From Paractinoplanes durhamensis (lineage in GTDB: Bacteria; Actinomycetota; Actinomycetes; Mycobacteriales; Micromonosporaceae), in NCBI RefSeq assembly GCF_016862175.1, contig NZ_BOML01000006.1, positions 1 through 64,000 of the forward strand: 64,000 nucleotides of DNA. Reading direction: 5' to 3'. The translations under genes were made by a program, and so were the position numbers. The notes below the pieces were generated by a model. The model was not told where the DNA came from and did no database searches. It was given only the letters and a program-made list of their open reading frames with translations. This document shows, piece by piece, positions 42,870-52,057 of the stretch. The first letter of the stretch is position 1; each line of letters opens with the position of its first letter.

Positions 42870-43625
42870 ATGCACAATGGAGCGATCATGTCGAGCGAAG
42901 TGCGCCATCTGGTGGACGGCGGCCGGGCTTTTCCGCTGGTCCGGCTGACCGGGGTGCTCGATGTGACAACTGCGCCGGAAATTCGGTCGGTGCTGCTCGA
43001 CGTGCTTGCCGGGCAACCCGAGGCGGTGGTGGTCGATGTCGGCGATCTTCGGATCGGCGATCCGGCGGCCGTGGCCGTGCTGCGGGAGGTGTATCGGGAA
43101 ACCGCCGACTGGCCGGCCGCCCGGCTCACGCTGTGCAACGCGGCCGACGTCACCGAGTGGCAGGGGACCGGGTGGCCGGTGGCAGCGGACTGTGACGGAG
43201 CTTTCGCACAGCTCGGCCTGCCCGCGGATCATCGGCTCAGTGTTGATCTGGAACCGCAGGTGGGCGCGGCGCGGCGGTCCCGGGAGCTGATCAACGACGC
43301 CTGCGCGCGGTGGGACCGGGGCGAGGTCGCCGGGTCGGCCTGCATCGTCGTCACCGAGCTGGTCAACAACGTGGTGCAGCATGCGCACACCTCGATGATC
43401 GTGCTCTTGGCGGCGCATGGCGACGACGGGCTCAGCGTGGCGGTGCGGGACAGCTCGGCGACCGTTCCGTCGTTCACCGGAGCGCCGGCGCCGACGTCCT
43501 ACGGCGGCCGGGGCATGTTGCTGATCGATTCGGTGGCCGATCGCTGGGGCAGTCTTCCGCTCACCCACGGCAAGGTCGTATGGGCGCTGCTCTCGGGCGG
43601 CATGACCGGGGTCCGCCGCGGGTAG
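42870..43625 (+). CDS. STAS plus RsbW-like ATPase fusion regulator
   Basis: The 251-aa protein joins an N-terminal STAS-like domain (about residues 15-115, LVRLTGVLDVTTAPEIRSVL and VVVDVGDLRIGDPAAVAVL) to a HATPase_c_2 domain (about 130-245) with the N-box VTELVNNVVQHAH and GRGMLLIDSVADRWG. The usual phospho-acceptor Ser of anti-sigma antagonists is not obvious in GDLRIGDPA. It likely acts in a sigma-factor partner-switching network. GGGGAGGGG precedes ATG 42870 at normal spacing. Confidence 0.83.
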   Translation: MHNGAIMSSEVRHLVDGGRAFPLVRLTGVLDVTTAPEIRSVLLDVLAGQPEAVVVDVGDLRIGDPAAVAVLREVYRETADWPAARLTLCNAADVTEWQGTGWPVAADCDGAFAQLGLPADHRLSVDLEPQVGAARRSRELINDACARWDRGEVAGSACIVVTELVNNVVQHAHTSMIVLLAAHGDDGLSVAVRDSSATVPSFTGAPAPTSYGGRGMLLIDSVADRWGSLPLTHGKVVWALLSGGMTGVRRG

Positions 43626-43634
43626 ATTGCGACC

Positions 43635-44192
43635 ATGCGAGACAACGACTACCCGTCCGAGGTGTCCGACCCGGAAGCATCAGGCCTTCCGGGGACGGCG
43701 GACGACGATTCCAACGCCTACGACTCCGTCGAGAGCAACCGCTGGGCCGACGGCGAGGACCCGGCCGCGCTGGCCGGTGTCGGGCCCGGCGGGTCCAACC
43801 GGTTCGGTGACACCGCCGAGGAGGCGCGCGAGGGCGAGTCCCTCGACGCGCGGCTCCGGCAGGAGGAGCCGGATGTCGGCGCCGAGGACCCGCTGCCGCC
43901 GCGCCGCGACCCGGTCGACGAGACGGTGGACAGCTCGGAGCAGCGCAATTTCGACGCCGACGTGTGGGGCGCGAGCCCGACGTCGGACCCGAAGTCGCAG
44001 ATCTCCCTCTACGACGACGGCCAGCTGGACGACGACGACCCGCAGACGGTCGGTCGCCTGGTGGCGCCGGACGAGGGCTACGGCTTCGACGACGAGGCGG
44101 ACAGCGTGGCCTACGACGCGGGTGCGGCCGGTGGCGGCGCGAGCGCCGAGGAGCTGGCCATGCACGAGACCAACGCCCCCGACTACGACTAG
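43635..44192 (+). CDS. Acidic DUF5709-type protein
   Basis: The 185-aa protein is very acidic, with no hydrophobic segment and likely disorder in much of its length. Conserved-looking blocks are SLDARLRQEEPD, DETVDSSEQ and VAPDEGYGFDDEADSVAYDAG, which I associate with the actinobacterial DUF5709 family. TAGATT (43623-43628) overlaps the previous stop codon and stands 6 nt before ATG 43635, suggesting a leaderless mRNA. Function unknown. It converges on the response-regulator gene with a 4-bp overlap. Confidence 0.75.
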   Translation: MRDNDYPSEVSDPEASGLPGTADDDSNAYDSVESNRWADGEDPAALAGVGPGGSNRFGDTAEEAREGESLDARLRQEEPDVGAEDPLPPRRDPVDETVDSSEQRNFDADVWGASPTSDPKSQISLYDDGQLDDDDPQTVGRLVAPDEGYGFDDEADSVAYDAGAAGGGASAEELAMHETNAPDYD

Positions 44193-44833
44193 TCCAAGCC
44201 TTGTTCTATTGCGTAACGGGTCAATTCGACCCGGTTGTGCAGCTGAAGCTTGCCGAGCGTGTTCTGGACGTGGTTCTGCACGGTGCGATGGCTGAGCACG
44301 AGACGCTCGGCGATCTGCCGGTAGGACAGGCCCTTCGCGACCAGCCGCAACACCTCGGTCTCACGCTCGGTGAGCTTCGGCGTGTTCTCGTCGACCTTGT
44401 CGCCGGGCGCGCCCGCTAGTCGCCGGAACTCGCCCAGCACCAGGCCGGCCAGCCCGGGCGTGAAGACCGTGTCGCCGGCCGCGGTGCGCTGCACGGCGTC
44501 CACGAATTCCGACAGGGCGGCGGATTTCAGCAGGTATCCGTTCGCACCGGCCTTCATCGCGTCCAGGACGTCCTGCTGTTCGCCGCTGGCCGAGAGCATC
44601 AGGATGCGCACGTCCGGCAGCTCCTGCCGCAGGCCGTTGATCACCTCGACGCCGGACACGTCCGGCAGCTGCAAGTCGAGGACCACGACGTCGGGGCGCG
44701 CGGCCGCGGCGATCCGCACCGCCTGCTGCCCCTCGCCGGTGACCGCGGCCACTTCATACCCGGCCGCGGCGAGGTCGCGGCTCACACCCTCACGCCACAT
44801 CGGGTGGTCATCCACCACCATCACCCGCACCAT
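44189..44833 (-). CDS. NarL/LuxR-family response regulator
   Basis: The 214-aa protein has a receiver domain with phospho-acceptor Asp near residue 54 in VVVLDLQLP, preceded by VVDDHPMWREGV, and a conserved Lys in YLLKSAA. A LuxR-type HTH follows (about 150-210, LTEREtEVLRLVAKGLSYR pattern). It is encoded one base past the histidine kinase gene (shared base at 44833), forming a cognate pair. Target genes are not evident. Confidence 0.93.
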   Translation of the reverse strand: MVRVMVVDDHPMWREGVSRDLAAAGYEVAAVTGEGQQAVRIAAAARPDVVVLDLQLPDVSGVEVINGLRQELPDVRILMLSASGEQQDVLDAMKAGANGYLLKSAALSEFVDAVQRTAAGDTVFTPGLAGLVLGEFRRLAGAPGDKVDENTPKLTERETEVLRLVAKGLSYRQIAERLVLSHRTVQNHVQNTLGKLQLHNRVELTRYAIEQGLD

Positions 44834-45960
44834 CAGGTCAGCCTAGTCAGGGTCATCTCCAACTCGGTGCCCTGGCCGGGGGCGGAAACGATGGTGACCC
44901 GGCCGCCCAGGTCGACGATCCGGCCGCGGATCGACTGGGCCACGCCGAGCCGGCCCTGCGCCTCGGCCTGCGCCAGCCGGTCGGGCTCGATGCCCGGGCC
45001 GTCGTCGCGAACCGTCACCACCACCTCGTCCGGCGCGTCCTCCACCAGGATGTAGACCTTGGTGCCGTCGGTGCAGTGGCGTTCCACGTTGTCCAGGGCC
45101 GCCGCCACCGCGGCGGCGATCTCCCGGGCGGCGTGCGCGGGCAGGCGGACCGGCTCGGCCGGGCCGGAGACGGTCACCGTCGGCGTCTCATGAACCCGCA
45201 GCAGGGCCATCAGGTCGGCATCGGCATCGTCGCCGGCCGGCACCGATCGGCCCGCGACCAGGCTGCGCAGCTTCGCCTCCTGCTCCCCGGCCAGCCGGGC
45301 CAGCTCGCCGGCCTCCCCGTCCAGCCCGGCGCCGCGCCGTTTCACCAGCGCCAGCACCTGCAGCACCGAGTCGTGGATGTCGCGGGCCAGCCGTTCCCGT
45401 TCCCGGGTGGCCGCCTCCAGCTCGACCGCCCGCTGCAGCCGCTCGTGCGCCACCTCCGCGATCCGCACCAGATAGCCGACCGCGATCGCGGCCAGCAGCA
45501 TCAGCACCGAGCCGGTCAGCGCGGCCTGGTCGCGGTGGGCCCGGACGACGATGTCGGTGGCGCCCATCGCGAGCGCGCCGGCGATCCCGGCCCGGCGGCC
45601 GCCGGCCACCGCCCAGGCCAGCACCGGCGCGACGTGCCAGGCCACGGCGAGGGTGGGTTTGCCCTGCTCCAGCGCATGGCGGCCGACCACCGGCACGCTG
45701 GCGGCCAGGGCCGCCGCGGTGATCAGGAGATCGGCGACGAACAGCGGCGGCTTGCGGCGGGCCGGGTTCGCATACGCGTACGTGGTGAAGACCGTCCAGC
45801 CGAGCATGACCGCGACCACCGGCCACGCGAGAACGGGCCGCTCGTAGTGCGACACGTTCCGGATGACCAGGATCGTGGCGTAGGTCAGCGCGGCGATCCG
45901 ATAGACCGCCACCGCCCGCCACAGCGGTGCCTGGAAGCCGTTGTCCCGCCCCTGCCGCAT
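44833..45960 (-). CDS. Membrane sensor histidine kinase (HisKA_3, MacS-like)
   Basis: The 375-aa kinase has five or six N-terminal membrane helices (about residues 18-165), then a HisKA_3 helix with the His near residue 195 in RERLARDIHDSVLQVL, and a HATPase domain with ALDNVERHC, DDGPGIEP and GRLGVAQSIRGRI. It pairs with the adjacent NarL-type regulator. The layout resembles actinomycete MacS-type kinases. ATG 45960 has GGAAGG 7 nt upstream. The signal is unknown. Confidence 0.9.
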   Translation of the reverse strand: MRQGRDNGFQAPLWRAVAVYRIAALTYATILVIRNVSHYERPVLAWPVVAVMLGWTVFTTYAYANPARRKPPLFVADLLITAAALAASVPVVGRHALEQGKPTLAVAWHVAPVLAWAVAGGRRAGIAGALAMGATDIVVRAHRDQAALTGSVLMLLAAIAVGYLVRIAEVAHERLQRAVELEAATRERERLARDIHDSVLQVLALVKRRGAGLDGEAGELARLAGEQEAKLRSLVAGRSVPAGDDADADLMALLRVHETPTVTVSGPAEPVRLPAHAAREIAAAVAAALDNVERHCTDGTKVYILVEDAPDEVVVTVRDDGPGIEPDRLAQAEAQGRLGVAQSIRGRIVDLGGRVTIVSAPGQGTELEMTLTRLT

Positions 45961-46038
45961 GCGCCGACCTTCCCACATCACAGAGTCCGGAGGGCGCCCC
46001 GCCCTGCACAAAGATCGGACGTCGCCTAACGTCGAAGC

Positions 46039-46431
46039 ATCAGCACCGAAGTTCTGCTCACCGAGACGTTCGACCACAGCTCGATCACCGCGCTGCGGCA
46101 CGCCGTCGCGTCCCGGGCTGCTGAGGCCGGCCTGACCGGCGACAAGCTGGACGATTTCGTGGTCGCCGTCAACGAGTTGTTGACCAATGCGGTGCGGCAC
46201 GGCGGTGGCCTGGGCCGGGTGGCGCTGTGGAGTGCTGATCATGCGGTGGTGTGTGAGGTCAGCGATACGGGTACGGGTCTGCCGGAGGCAGTGCCGGATC
46301 GGCCGGTGCGACCTGCGGCGACCCAGCCGGGCGGCTGGGGCCTGTGGCTGGCCGAGGAGTTGACCGACTCCTTCGAGCTGGTCACCGGGAACGGCGGAAC
46401 GACCGTACGGGTCTCGAGTCGGGTTCCTTAA
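46039..46431 (+). CDS. RsbW-like anti-sigma ATPase with a non-canonical ATC start
   Basis: The 130-aa frame has the HATPase_c_2 pattern: LRHAVASRAAEAGLTGDKLDDF, then the N-box VAVNELLTNAVRHGGG and the G-box GGWGLWLAEELTDSF. An in-frame stop lies at 46027, and no ATG, GTG or TTG occurs before 46159, which would remove the first helix. TAACGT (46027-46032) is 6 nt before ATC 46039, exactly where leaderless genes in this window start, and the sequence after it (STEVLLTETFDHSS) looks like a normal N-terminus. Either ATC is used, or an ATG was lost by mutation or sequencing error. Confidence 0.75.
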   Translation: MSTEVLLTETFDHSSITALRHAVASRAAEAGLTGDKLDDFVVAVNELLTNAVRHGGGLGRVALWSADHAVVCEVSDTGTGLPEAVPDRPVRPAATQPGGWGLWLAEELTDSFELVTGNGGTTVRVSSRVP

Positions 46432-46515
46432 GAGAGCCTTAAAACTAGGTCCCCGATCTTGCGGTAATGGCGCCGCGTCAACAAAGTCGTGCCTGCTGTT
46501 ACCTGAGGGGGGTCA

Positions 46516-47556
46516 ATGGTGCATGAGGCACGTCATCGTTCCGGCACACCGCGGTGGATGTCCCGGCCGAGAACCGTCGCGGTTCTGGCCGTGGTCGCCG
46601 CCGGCTTGGTGGCGGCTGTCTGGTTGCCGTCGCGTGACGATGTGGCCTCGGCCGACTCGCACCGGCGCAACCCCGCCCGCTACGGCCGCAGCGCCTTCGC
46701 CGACGACTTCACCGGCGGCCGCCTCGACCTGGCCAAGTGGGTGCTGCTGACGGACAACGGCACCCCGGTCAGCGACGGCGCCCAGCAGTCCGACGGCGAG
46801 GTCCAGATCACCCGGCTGCTGCGCTCGAAGCAGACGTTCACCGACGCGTTCGGGCACGCCGAGGCCCGGATCAAGGTGCAGCGCAAGAACGGCGTGTGGC
46901 GCGCGTTCTCGCTGCTCGACGAGAACGGGCGGGTGCCGCAGGGCACGCTCGAGACGATCGACGGCGGCATCGACCCGACCTCGGGACGCAATTTCCACAC
47001 GTACGCCCTGGACTGGTCGCCGGAGACGGTCGTCTGGACGGTGGACGGCAAGCCGAGCCTGCGCCTGGTCCGGCAGGACGCCGGTGGGCCGCTGACCCTG
47101 GTGCTCAACCTGGCCACCGACGGTGACTCGGCCGGGCGCATGGAGGTCGACTTCGTGCAGGTGTTCACGAGCCCGTCCGGGCCGCCGACCGCCCCGTCCT
47201 CGCCGGCTCCCTCCTCGCCGGCCTCCTCCTCGCCGGCCCCGTCCTCGCCGGCCCCCTCGGAGTCGGAATCGCCGGCGCCGGACCCGACGGAGACGACCGA
47301 GCCGCCGGCCACCACCGAGCCCACCGCCGCCCCGACGACCACGTCGCCGGAGCCGCCCGCACCGACCTCGGCTTCGCCGACCCCGACCCCGACGGAGGCG
47401 CCGACCCCGGCCGCCAAGCCGTGGGCCGCCTTCACCAAGTACGCGGTCGGCGACCTGGTCACCTTCGGCGGCGCGACCTACAAGGTGCTCGAAGCGCACA
47501 CCTCGCTCCCCGGCTGGGAGCCCACCAAGCTGCCCAATCTCTTCGAGAAGGTGTAA
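46516..47556 (+). CDS. Secreted GH16-fold protein with degenerate active site and C-terminal CBM5/12
   Basis: The 346-aa protein has a signal peptide or anchor (about residues 18-37), a GH16-like jelly-roll (about 55-220, RSAFADDFTGGRLDLAKW and FHTYALDWSPETVVWTVDG), a Pro/Ser/Thr linker (about 222-298) and a CBM5/12-type chitin-binding domain (WAAFTKYAVGDLVTFGGATYKV). GH16 needs ExDxxE; here the site reads LETIDGG from Glu146, with no acid/base Glu in place, so it is probably a binding rather than a hydrolytic protein. GAGGGGGG precedes ATG 46516. The next gene is an intact GH16. Confidence 0.82.
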   Translation: MVHEARHRSGTPRWMSRPRTVAVLAVVAAGLVAAVWLPSRDDVASADSHRRNPARYGRSAFADDFTGGRLDLAKWVLLTDNGTPVSDGAQQSDGEVQITRLLRSKQTFTDAFGHAEARIKVQRKNGVWRAFSLLDENGRVPQGTLETIDGGIDPTSGRNFHTYALDWSPETVVWTVDGKPSLRLVRQDAGGPLTLVLNLATDGDSAGRMEVDFVQVFTSPSGPPTAPSSPAPSSPASSSPAPSSPAPSESESPAPDPTETTEPPATTEPTAAPTTTSPEPPAPTSASPTPTPTEAPTPAAKPWAAFTKYAVGDLVTFGGATYKVLEAHTSLPGWEPTKLPNLFEKV

Positions 47557-47652
47557 CTAGGGGCCGATTTCTCCGGCTTGGGTTGACCGACGACGGTCTA
47601 TTTATAAAGACTGTTGCCGGTAACGCACGCCTCTTCCCCGGAGGAATCCCCC

Positions 47653-48885
47653 ATGCGTAAGACCCGTTTCCTTCTCGCCGCGGCCGTGGTCGCGACGACC
47701 CTCGCCGGCGGGCTCTGGGCCGGCACCCGCAACGACACGGCCGAGGCCGCGATCGGCGCGGTGACCTGGTCGGATGAGTTCAACGGCTCGTCCGGCTCCA
47801 CCGTCGACCCGTCGAAATGGAAGTTCGACACCGGCGGCAGCGGCTGGGGCAACAACGAGCAGGAGTACTACACCACCTCGACCAGCAACGTCTATCAGGA
47901 CGGCCAGGGCCACCTCGCGATCACCGCCCGCAAGGAGAACCCGGCCAACTACCAGTGCCACTACGGCACCTGCCAGTACACGTCGGGCCGCATCCTGACC
48001 GCGGACAAGTTCTCGCAGACCTACGGCCGGTTCGAGGCCAGCATCAAGATCCCGAAGGGCCAGGGCATCTGGCCGGCGTTCTGGATGCTGGGCGGCAACA
48101 ACTGGCCCACCACCGGCGAGATCGACATCATGGAGAACGTCGGCAACGCCCCCAACACGGTGTACGGCACCGTGCACGGCCCCGGCTACTCGGGGGCGAG
48201 CGGCGTCGGCGGCAACAAGACGATCGGCTCACCGCTCGGCGACGGCTTCCACACGTACGCCGTGGACTGGTCCCCGAATCTGATCGTCTGGTATCTGGAC
48301 GGCGCCGAGTACTTCCGGGTCACGCCGTCGAACGTCAGCGGCACCTGGGTCTTCGACCACAACTTCTTCATGATCCTGAACGTGGCGGTCGGCGGCTACT
48401 GGCCCGGCTACCCGGACGCGAGCACCGTCTTCCCGCAGACCATGCTGGTCGACTACGTCCGCGTCTCGGCCTGGAACAGCGACAACGGCGGCGGCACGAC
48501 CACCGGCAACGCGCTCAAGAGCACCTTCAGCGGCCGCTGCATCGACATCCCGGGGGCCAACCCGGCCGACGGCGCCCGCCTGCAGACCTACGACTGCAAC
48601 GGCAGCGCTGCGCAGAAGTGGACCGCCAACAGCGACGGCACGCTGCGGGCCATGGGCAAGTGCATGGACCCGGCCGGCGGGGCGCTGACCAACGGCACCC
48701 CGATCCAGCTGGTGACCTGCAACGGCAACCCGGTGCAGCGGTTCACCCTGTCGTCGGCCGGCGACCTGGTGAACGTCTCGGCCAACAAGTGCGTCGACAT
48801 CAAGGACTGGAACAGCGCGAACGGCGCCACCCTCCAGTTGTGGGACTGCGGCGGCACGACCAACCAGAAGTGGACCAAGGCGTAG
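47653..48885 (+). CDS. Secreted GH16 beta-glucanase with ricin-type (CBM13) lectin domain
   Basis: The 410-aa protein has a signal peptide cleaved near AEA (about residue 33), a GH16 catalytic domain (about 36-280) with the intact motif EIDIME (Glu156, Asp158, Glu161), and a C-terminal CBM13/ricin-B domain (about 290-410) with SGRCIDIPGANPADG and QLWDCGGTTNQKW repeats. It probably cleaves beta-1,3-glucan such as laminarin. The start ATG 47653 has GGAGGAA upstream. It is close to its degenerate paralogue, so one may bind and the other cut the same polysaccharide. Confidence 0.93.
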   Translation: MRKTRFLLAAAVVATTLAGGLWAGTRNDTAEAAIGAVTWSDEFNGSSGSTVDPSKWKFDTGGSGWGNNEQEYYTTSTSNVYQDGQGHLAITARKENPANYQCHYGTCQYTSGRILTADKFSQTYGRFEASIKIPKGQGIWPAFWMLGGNNWPTTGEIDIMENVGNAPNTVYGTVHGPGYSGASGVGGNKTIGSPLGDGFHTYAVDWSPNLIVWYLDGAEYFRVTPSNVSGTWVFDHNFFMILNVAVGGYWPGYPDASTVFPQTMLVDYVRVSAWNSDNGGGTTTGNALKSTFSGRCIDIPGANPADGARLQTYDCNGSAAQKWTANSDGTLRAMGKCMDPAGGALTNGTPIQLVTCNGNPVQRFTLSSAGDLVNVSANKCVDIKDWNSANGATLQLWDCGGTTNQKWTKA

Positions 48886-48888
48886 GAG

Positions 48889-48897
48889 TTATCCACA
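48889..48897 (+). promoter_or_regulatory. Third perfect DnaA box, after the GH16 gene
   Basis: TTATCCACA begins 4 bp past the GH16 stop codon and just before a terminator. It is a perfect DnaA-box sequence, but alone and without a nearby promoter its role is unclear. Confidence 0.35.
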
Positions 48898-48900
48898 GGT

Positions 48901-48934
48901 AGAAAAGTCGGCGGCCAACCCCGCCGGCTTTTCT
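48901..48934. terminator. Terminator after the GH16 gene
   Basis: AGAAAAG/CTTTTCT and CGGCGG/CCGCCG pair with one T-G wobble around a CCAACC loop, giving a stem of about 14 bp. It separates the GH16 gene from glpK. Confidence 0.8.
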
Positions 48935-48950
48935 ATTACCGTCTCGTGGC

Positions 48951-50408
48951 ATGAGCTACATCGCCGCCATCGACCAGGGCACCACCTCGTCGCGCTGCAT
49001 CGTCTTCGATGCCGCCGGCAGCATCGTGTCGGTGGCGCAGCGCGAGCATCGCCAGATCTTCCCGCGGCCCGGCTGGGTCGAGCACGACGCGGCGGAGATC
49101 TGGGCGGCGGTGCAGGAAGTCGTCGCCGAGGCGGTCGGCGATCTGGAGATCACCGCGGTCGGCATCACCAACCAGCGCGAGACGACCCTGGTGTGGGACA
49201 GAGCGACCGGCGAGCCGGCCGCCAACGCGATCGTCTGGCAGGACACCCGCACCGACGAGCAGCTCCGCCGATTCGACGCCGCCTTCGGCGAAAAGGCGTT
49301 CCACGAGCGGACGGGGTTGCCGCTCGCCCCCTACTTCGCCGGCTCGAAGCTGGCCTGGCTGCTCGACAACGGTCTGCGGGCGCGGGCCGAGCGCGGCGAG
49401 CTGCTGTTCGGCACGATGGACAGCTGGCTCATCTGGAAGCTCACCGGCAAGCACCTGACCGATGTCACCAACGCCAGCCGCACCCTCCTGATGAGCCTCA
49501 AAACCCTCGACTGGGATCCGGAGATCCTGGCCGCGGTCGACATCCCGGCGATCATGCTGCCCGAGATCCGTTCGTCGGCCGAGGTCTACGGCGAGGTCAC
49601 CAGCGGCCCGCTGGCCGGGGTGCCGCTGGCGTCGGCCCTCGGCGACCAGCAGGCGGCGCTGTTCGGGCAGACCTGCTTCGCGCCCGGCGAGGCGAAATGC
49701 ACCTACGGCACCGGCAGCTTCCTGCTGCTCAACACCGGCACCACCCCGGTCAGGTCGCAGCACGGCCTGCTGACGACGGTGGGCTACCGGATCGGCGACG
49801 AGCCCGCCGTCTACGCACTCGAGGGCTCGATCGCGGTGACCGGCTCGCTGATCCAGTGGCTGCGCGACAACCTCGGCCTGATCTCGTCGGCGGCCGAGGT
49901 GGAGGAGCTGGCCCGCACGGTCCCCGACAACGGCGGCTGCTACCTGGTGCCGGCGTTCTCCGGCCTGTTCGCGCCGCACTGGCGGGCCGACGCGCGCGGC
50001 GTGCTGGTCGGCCTGACCGGCTTCGTCAACAAGGGCCACCTGGCCCGGGCCGCGCTCGAGGCGACCGGCTGGCAGACCCGCGAGGTGATCGACGCGATGA
50101 ACGCGGACGGCCGTACCCCGTTGGCCGCGCTGCGGGTCGACGGCGGCATGACGCAGAACACCCTGCTCATGCAGTTCCTGGCCGACGTTCTGCGGGTGCC
50201 GGTGATCCGGCCCACGGTGGCCGAGACGACGTGCCTGGGCGCGGCCTACGCGGCGGGCCTGGCGGTCGGTTTCTGGCCCGGCACCGACGCGCTGCGGGCC
50301 AACTGGCGGCAGGACGCGAGCTGGCAGCCGGCGTGGCCGGCCGCGGAGGTCGACCGCGAGCTGGGCCAGTGGCGCAAGGCCGTGCAGCGCACTCTGGATT
50401 GGGCCTAA
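48951..50408 (+). CDS. glpK: Glycerol kinase
   Basis: Phosphorylates glycerol to sn-glycerol-3-phosphate. The 485-aa FGGY-family kinase has IDQGTTSSR at the N-terminus, the substrate segment [16 protein letters not shown], and the C-terminal FGGY signature region ([16 protein letters not shown]). Core motifs are intact and length is slightly under 500 aa. TACCGT (48937-48942) is 8 nt before ATG 48951, so it may be leaderless, but the position inside the terminator arm makes that uncertain. It overlaps the convergent chitosanase by 4 bp. Confidence 0.95.
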   Translation: MSYIAAIDQGTTSSRCIVFDAAGSIVSVAQREHRQIFPRPGWVEHDAAEIWAAVQEVVAEAVGDLEITAVGITNQRETTLVWDRATGEPAANAIVWQDTRTDEQLRRFDAAFGEKAFHERTGLPLAPYFAGSKLAWLLDNGLRARAERGELLFGTMDSWLIWKLTGKHLTDVTNASRTLLMSLKTLDWDPEILAAVDIPAIMLPEIRSSAEVYGEVTSGPLAGVPLASALGDQQAALFGQTCFAPGEAKCTYGTGSFLLLNTGTTPVRSQHGLLTTVGYRIGDEPAVYALEGSIAVTGSLIQWLRDNLGLISSAAEVEELARTVPDNGGCYLVPAFSGLFAPHWRADARGVLVGLTGFVNKGHLARAALEATGWQTREVIDAMNADGRTPLAALRVDGGMTQNTLLMQFLADVLRVPVIRPTVAETTCLGAAYAAGLAVGFWPGTDALRANWRQDASWQPAWPAAEVDRELGQWRKAVQRTLDWA

Positions 50409-51643
50409 CCTGCCGCAATCTGGTAGCTGTCGCCGTAGACCCGCCAGCTCAGCGGCCCGGCCAGGTCGAGGTTGCTGCGCTGGAGAAACAGCCGCTGGGC
50501 GGTGTCGACGCGGGTGGTGTCGCGGTGCGCCTCTTCGGTGCGCATCTCGTCGGCCCGCGCGTCGAGGAACGCGGTGAGATAGCTGATCTCGTCGCCGCCG
50601 TCGGAGGGCGACTTCGCGGTGCGCAGCGCCTGCGCCCGGATGCCGCGCAGCCCGGAGATGCCGTGCATGACCGCCGCGTCGAAGTAGGCGAACTGGCCGA
50701 GGGCGCGCACCCCGTCGGCGCGGGCCATCCGCACGGACGGGTCGAAGTACATCCAGTCGCGCTCGTCCTCCTGCACCTTCTGGAAGATCGGGTCCTGGGC
50801 GGCGGTCTTCCAGGCCGTGGTGAAGCCCGGGTCGAGGCCCGCGTGCGAGTCGGAGCCGTCGACCGTGCGCAGCGCCGGGAGGTATTTCGCGAGCACGTTG
50901 GCGGGCTTGCGCCGGGTGTACTCGTTGACCACGTCCAGCATGTCGGACGTGCCCGAGCAGAAGCCGACGATCCCGGCCGTGTAGCCGCGCCCGTCCCCGA
51001 TGTCCTCGATGTAGGCGTACTGCTCGCGCCAGCTCAACGTCGAGTTCTCGGCGCTGGCCACCAGCTCGAACGCGGTCTCCTTCTTACGGCCGTCGTCCAG
51101 CCCGGCGGCGAGCGAGCCGCTCACCGGCGTCACCGCCCGCAACGCGGCCGACTCCGGCCCGTACGCCTTGACCTCGGCCAGCGAATAGCCGCCGCCGGAC
51201 CGCCCGCGCTGGATGGCCAGCACCCGCACGAACCGGCCGGAGCCGCCGAGCCGTTTCAGGTCGTCGGTGCCACCGTCGCCGGAGCGGGTGGCGTAGACGT
51301 CCTTCCAGTTGGCACCGTCCACCGAGGTCTGCACCCGGTAGGTCTTGGCGTACGCCTTGTCCCACCGCAACCGCACCCGGTCGATGGTCTGCATCCCGCC
51401 CAGATCGACCCGCACCCATTGGGTGCCCGGACCGTCGGTGCTGGCCCAGCGGGTGGCCGGGTCGGAGTCGGTGACCTGGCCGGCGACCCAGGTCGACCCG
51501 CGGACCGAGGACGCGATCGCCGACCGGCCGCGGGAGATCAGCACGTCGTTGTTGGCGCTCGCCGCGACCGAGATGGCCAGCGGCACGCTCAGGACCACCG
51601 TGATCCCGGCGCCGAGTGCGATCGTCCTCCGGCGTATGCGCAT
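50405..51643 (-). CDS. Secreted chitosanase (GH46) with N-terminal discoidin (F5/8 C) domain
   Basis: The 412-aa protein has a signal peptide (about 1-30), an F5/8 type C/discoidin domain (about 33-165, [25 protein letters not shown]) and a GH46 chitosanase domain (about 180-410). The GH46 active-site pattern is visible: Glu in [16 protein letters not shown] as acid and Asp in [13 protein letters not shown] as base. It cleaves chitosan outside the cell; the discoidin domain probably binds the polymer. Start ATG 51643. Confidence 0.92.
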   Translation of the reverse strand: MRIRRRTIALGAGITVVLSVPLAISVAASANNDVLISRGRSAIASSVRGSTWVAGQVTDSDPATRWASTDGPGTQWVRVDLGGMQTIDRVRLRWDKAYAKTYRVQTSVDGANWKDVYATRSGDGGTDDLKRLGGSGRFVRVLAIQRGRSGGGYSLAEVKAYGPESAALRAVTPVSGSLAAGLDDGRKKETAFELVASAENSTLSWREQYAYIEDIGDGRGYTAGIVGFCSGTSDMLDVVNEYTRRKPANVLAKYLPALRTVDGSDSHAGLDPGFTTAWKTAAQDPIFQKVQEDERDWMYFDPSVRMARADGVRALGQFAYFDAAVMHGISGLRGIRAQALRTAKSPSDGGDEISYLTAFLDARADEMRTEEAHRDTTRVDTAQRLFLQRSNLDLAGPLSWRVYGDSYQIAAG

Positions 51644-51692
51644 CCTTCAAAGCTAGGTCGGGCTTCGGAGAAGCCGCTGCGCTTCGCGGAAT

Positions 51693-51944
51693 TTACTTCT
51701 TCCGCCGGCGCGCGATGAGAATCACGATGAGCACGATCGCGCCCACCACGACCAGGCAGCAGACGCCACCGAGGATGCCGAAGAAGCCGAAACCGCTGCG
51801 CCGCCGGCGGTATCGCGCCGCCTCGATCGCCACATCGGCCACACCGTTGCTCGCGGCCCACGCGTGCACCGGAACCACCAGGGTGAGCACCACGCCGGTA
51901 ACCGCCGCGGCGGCCCGGGACCACCATTTCACTACTGCTGACAT
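51693..51944 (-). CDS. Small membrane protein (83 aa)
   Basis: The 83-aa protein has an N-terminal signal-like helix (AAAVTGVVLTLVVPVHAWA), a short polar stretch with RRRR, a C-terminal membrane helix containing a Cys-Cys pair (GGVCCLVVVGAIVLIVILI) and a basic RRRKK tail. No catalytic motif is visible. ATG 51944 is used; ATG 51953 is an alternative. It is divergent from malQ. Function unknown. Confidence 0.65.
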   Translation of the reverse strand: MSAVVKWWSRAAAAVTGVVLTLVVPVHAWAASNGVADVAIEAARYRRRRSGFGFFGILGGVCCLVVVGAIVLIVILIARRRKK

Positions 51945-52057
51945 GTGTCCCATCGTGCCCGACCTGCGCAAGTGCGGTGGTACTCGGGACAGGCTGTCCG
52001 AATTGCGAGCGATCGGGCAGGGTAAGGGAGCAGCGGAAGCCGAACGAAGGGGTGCGG

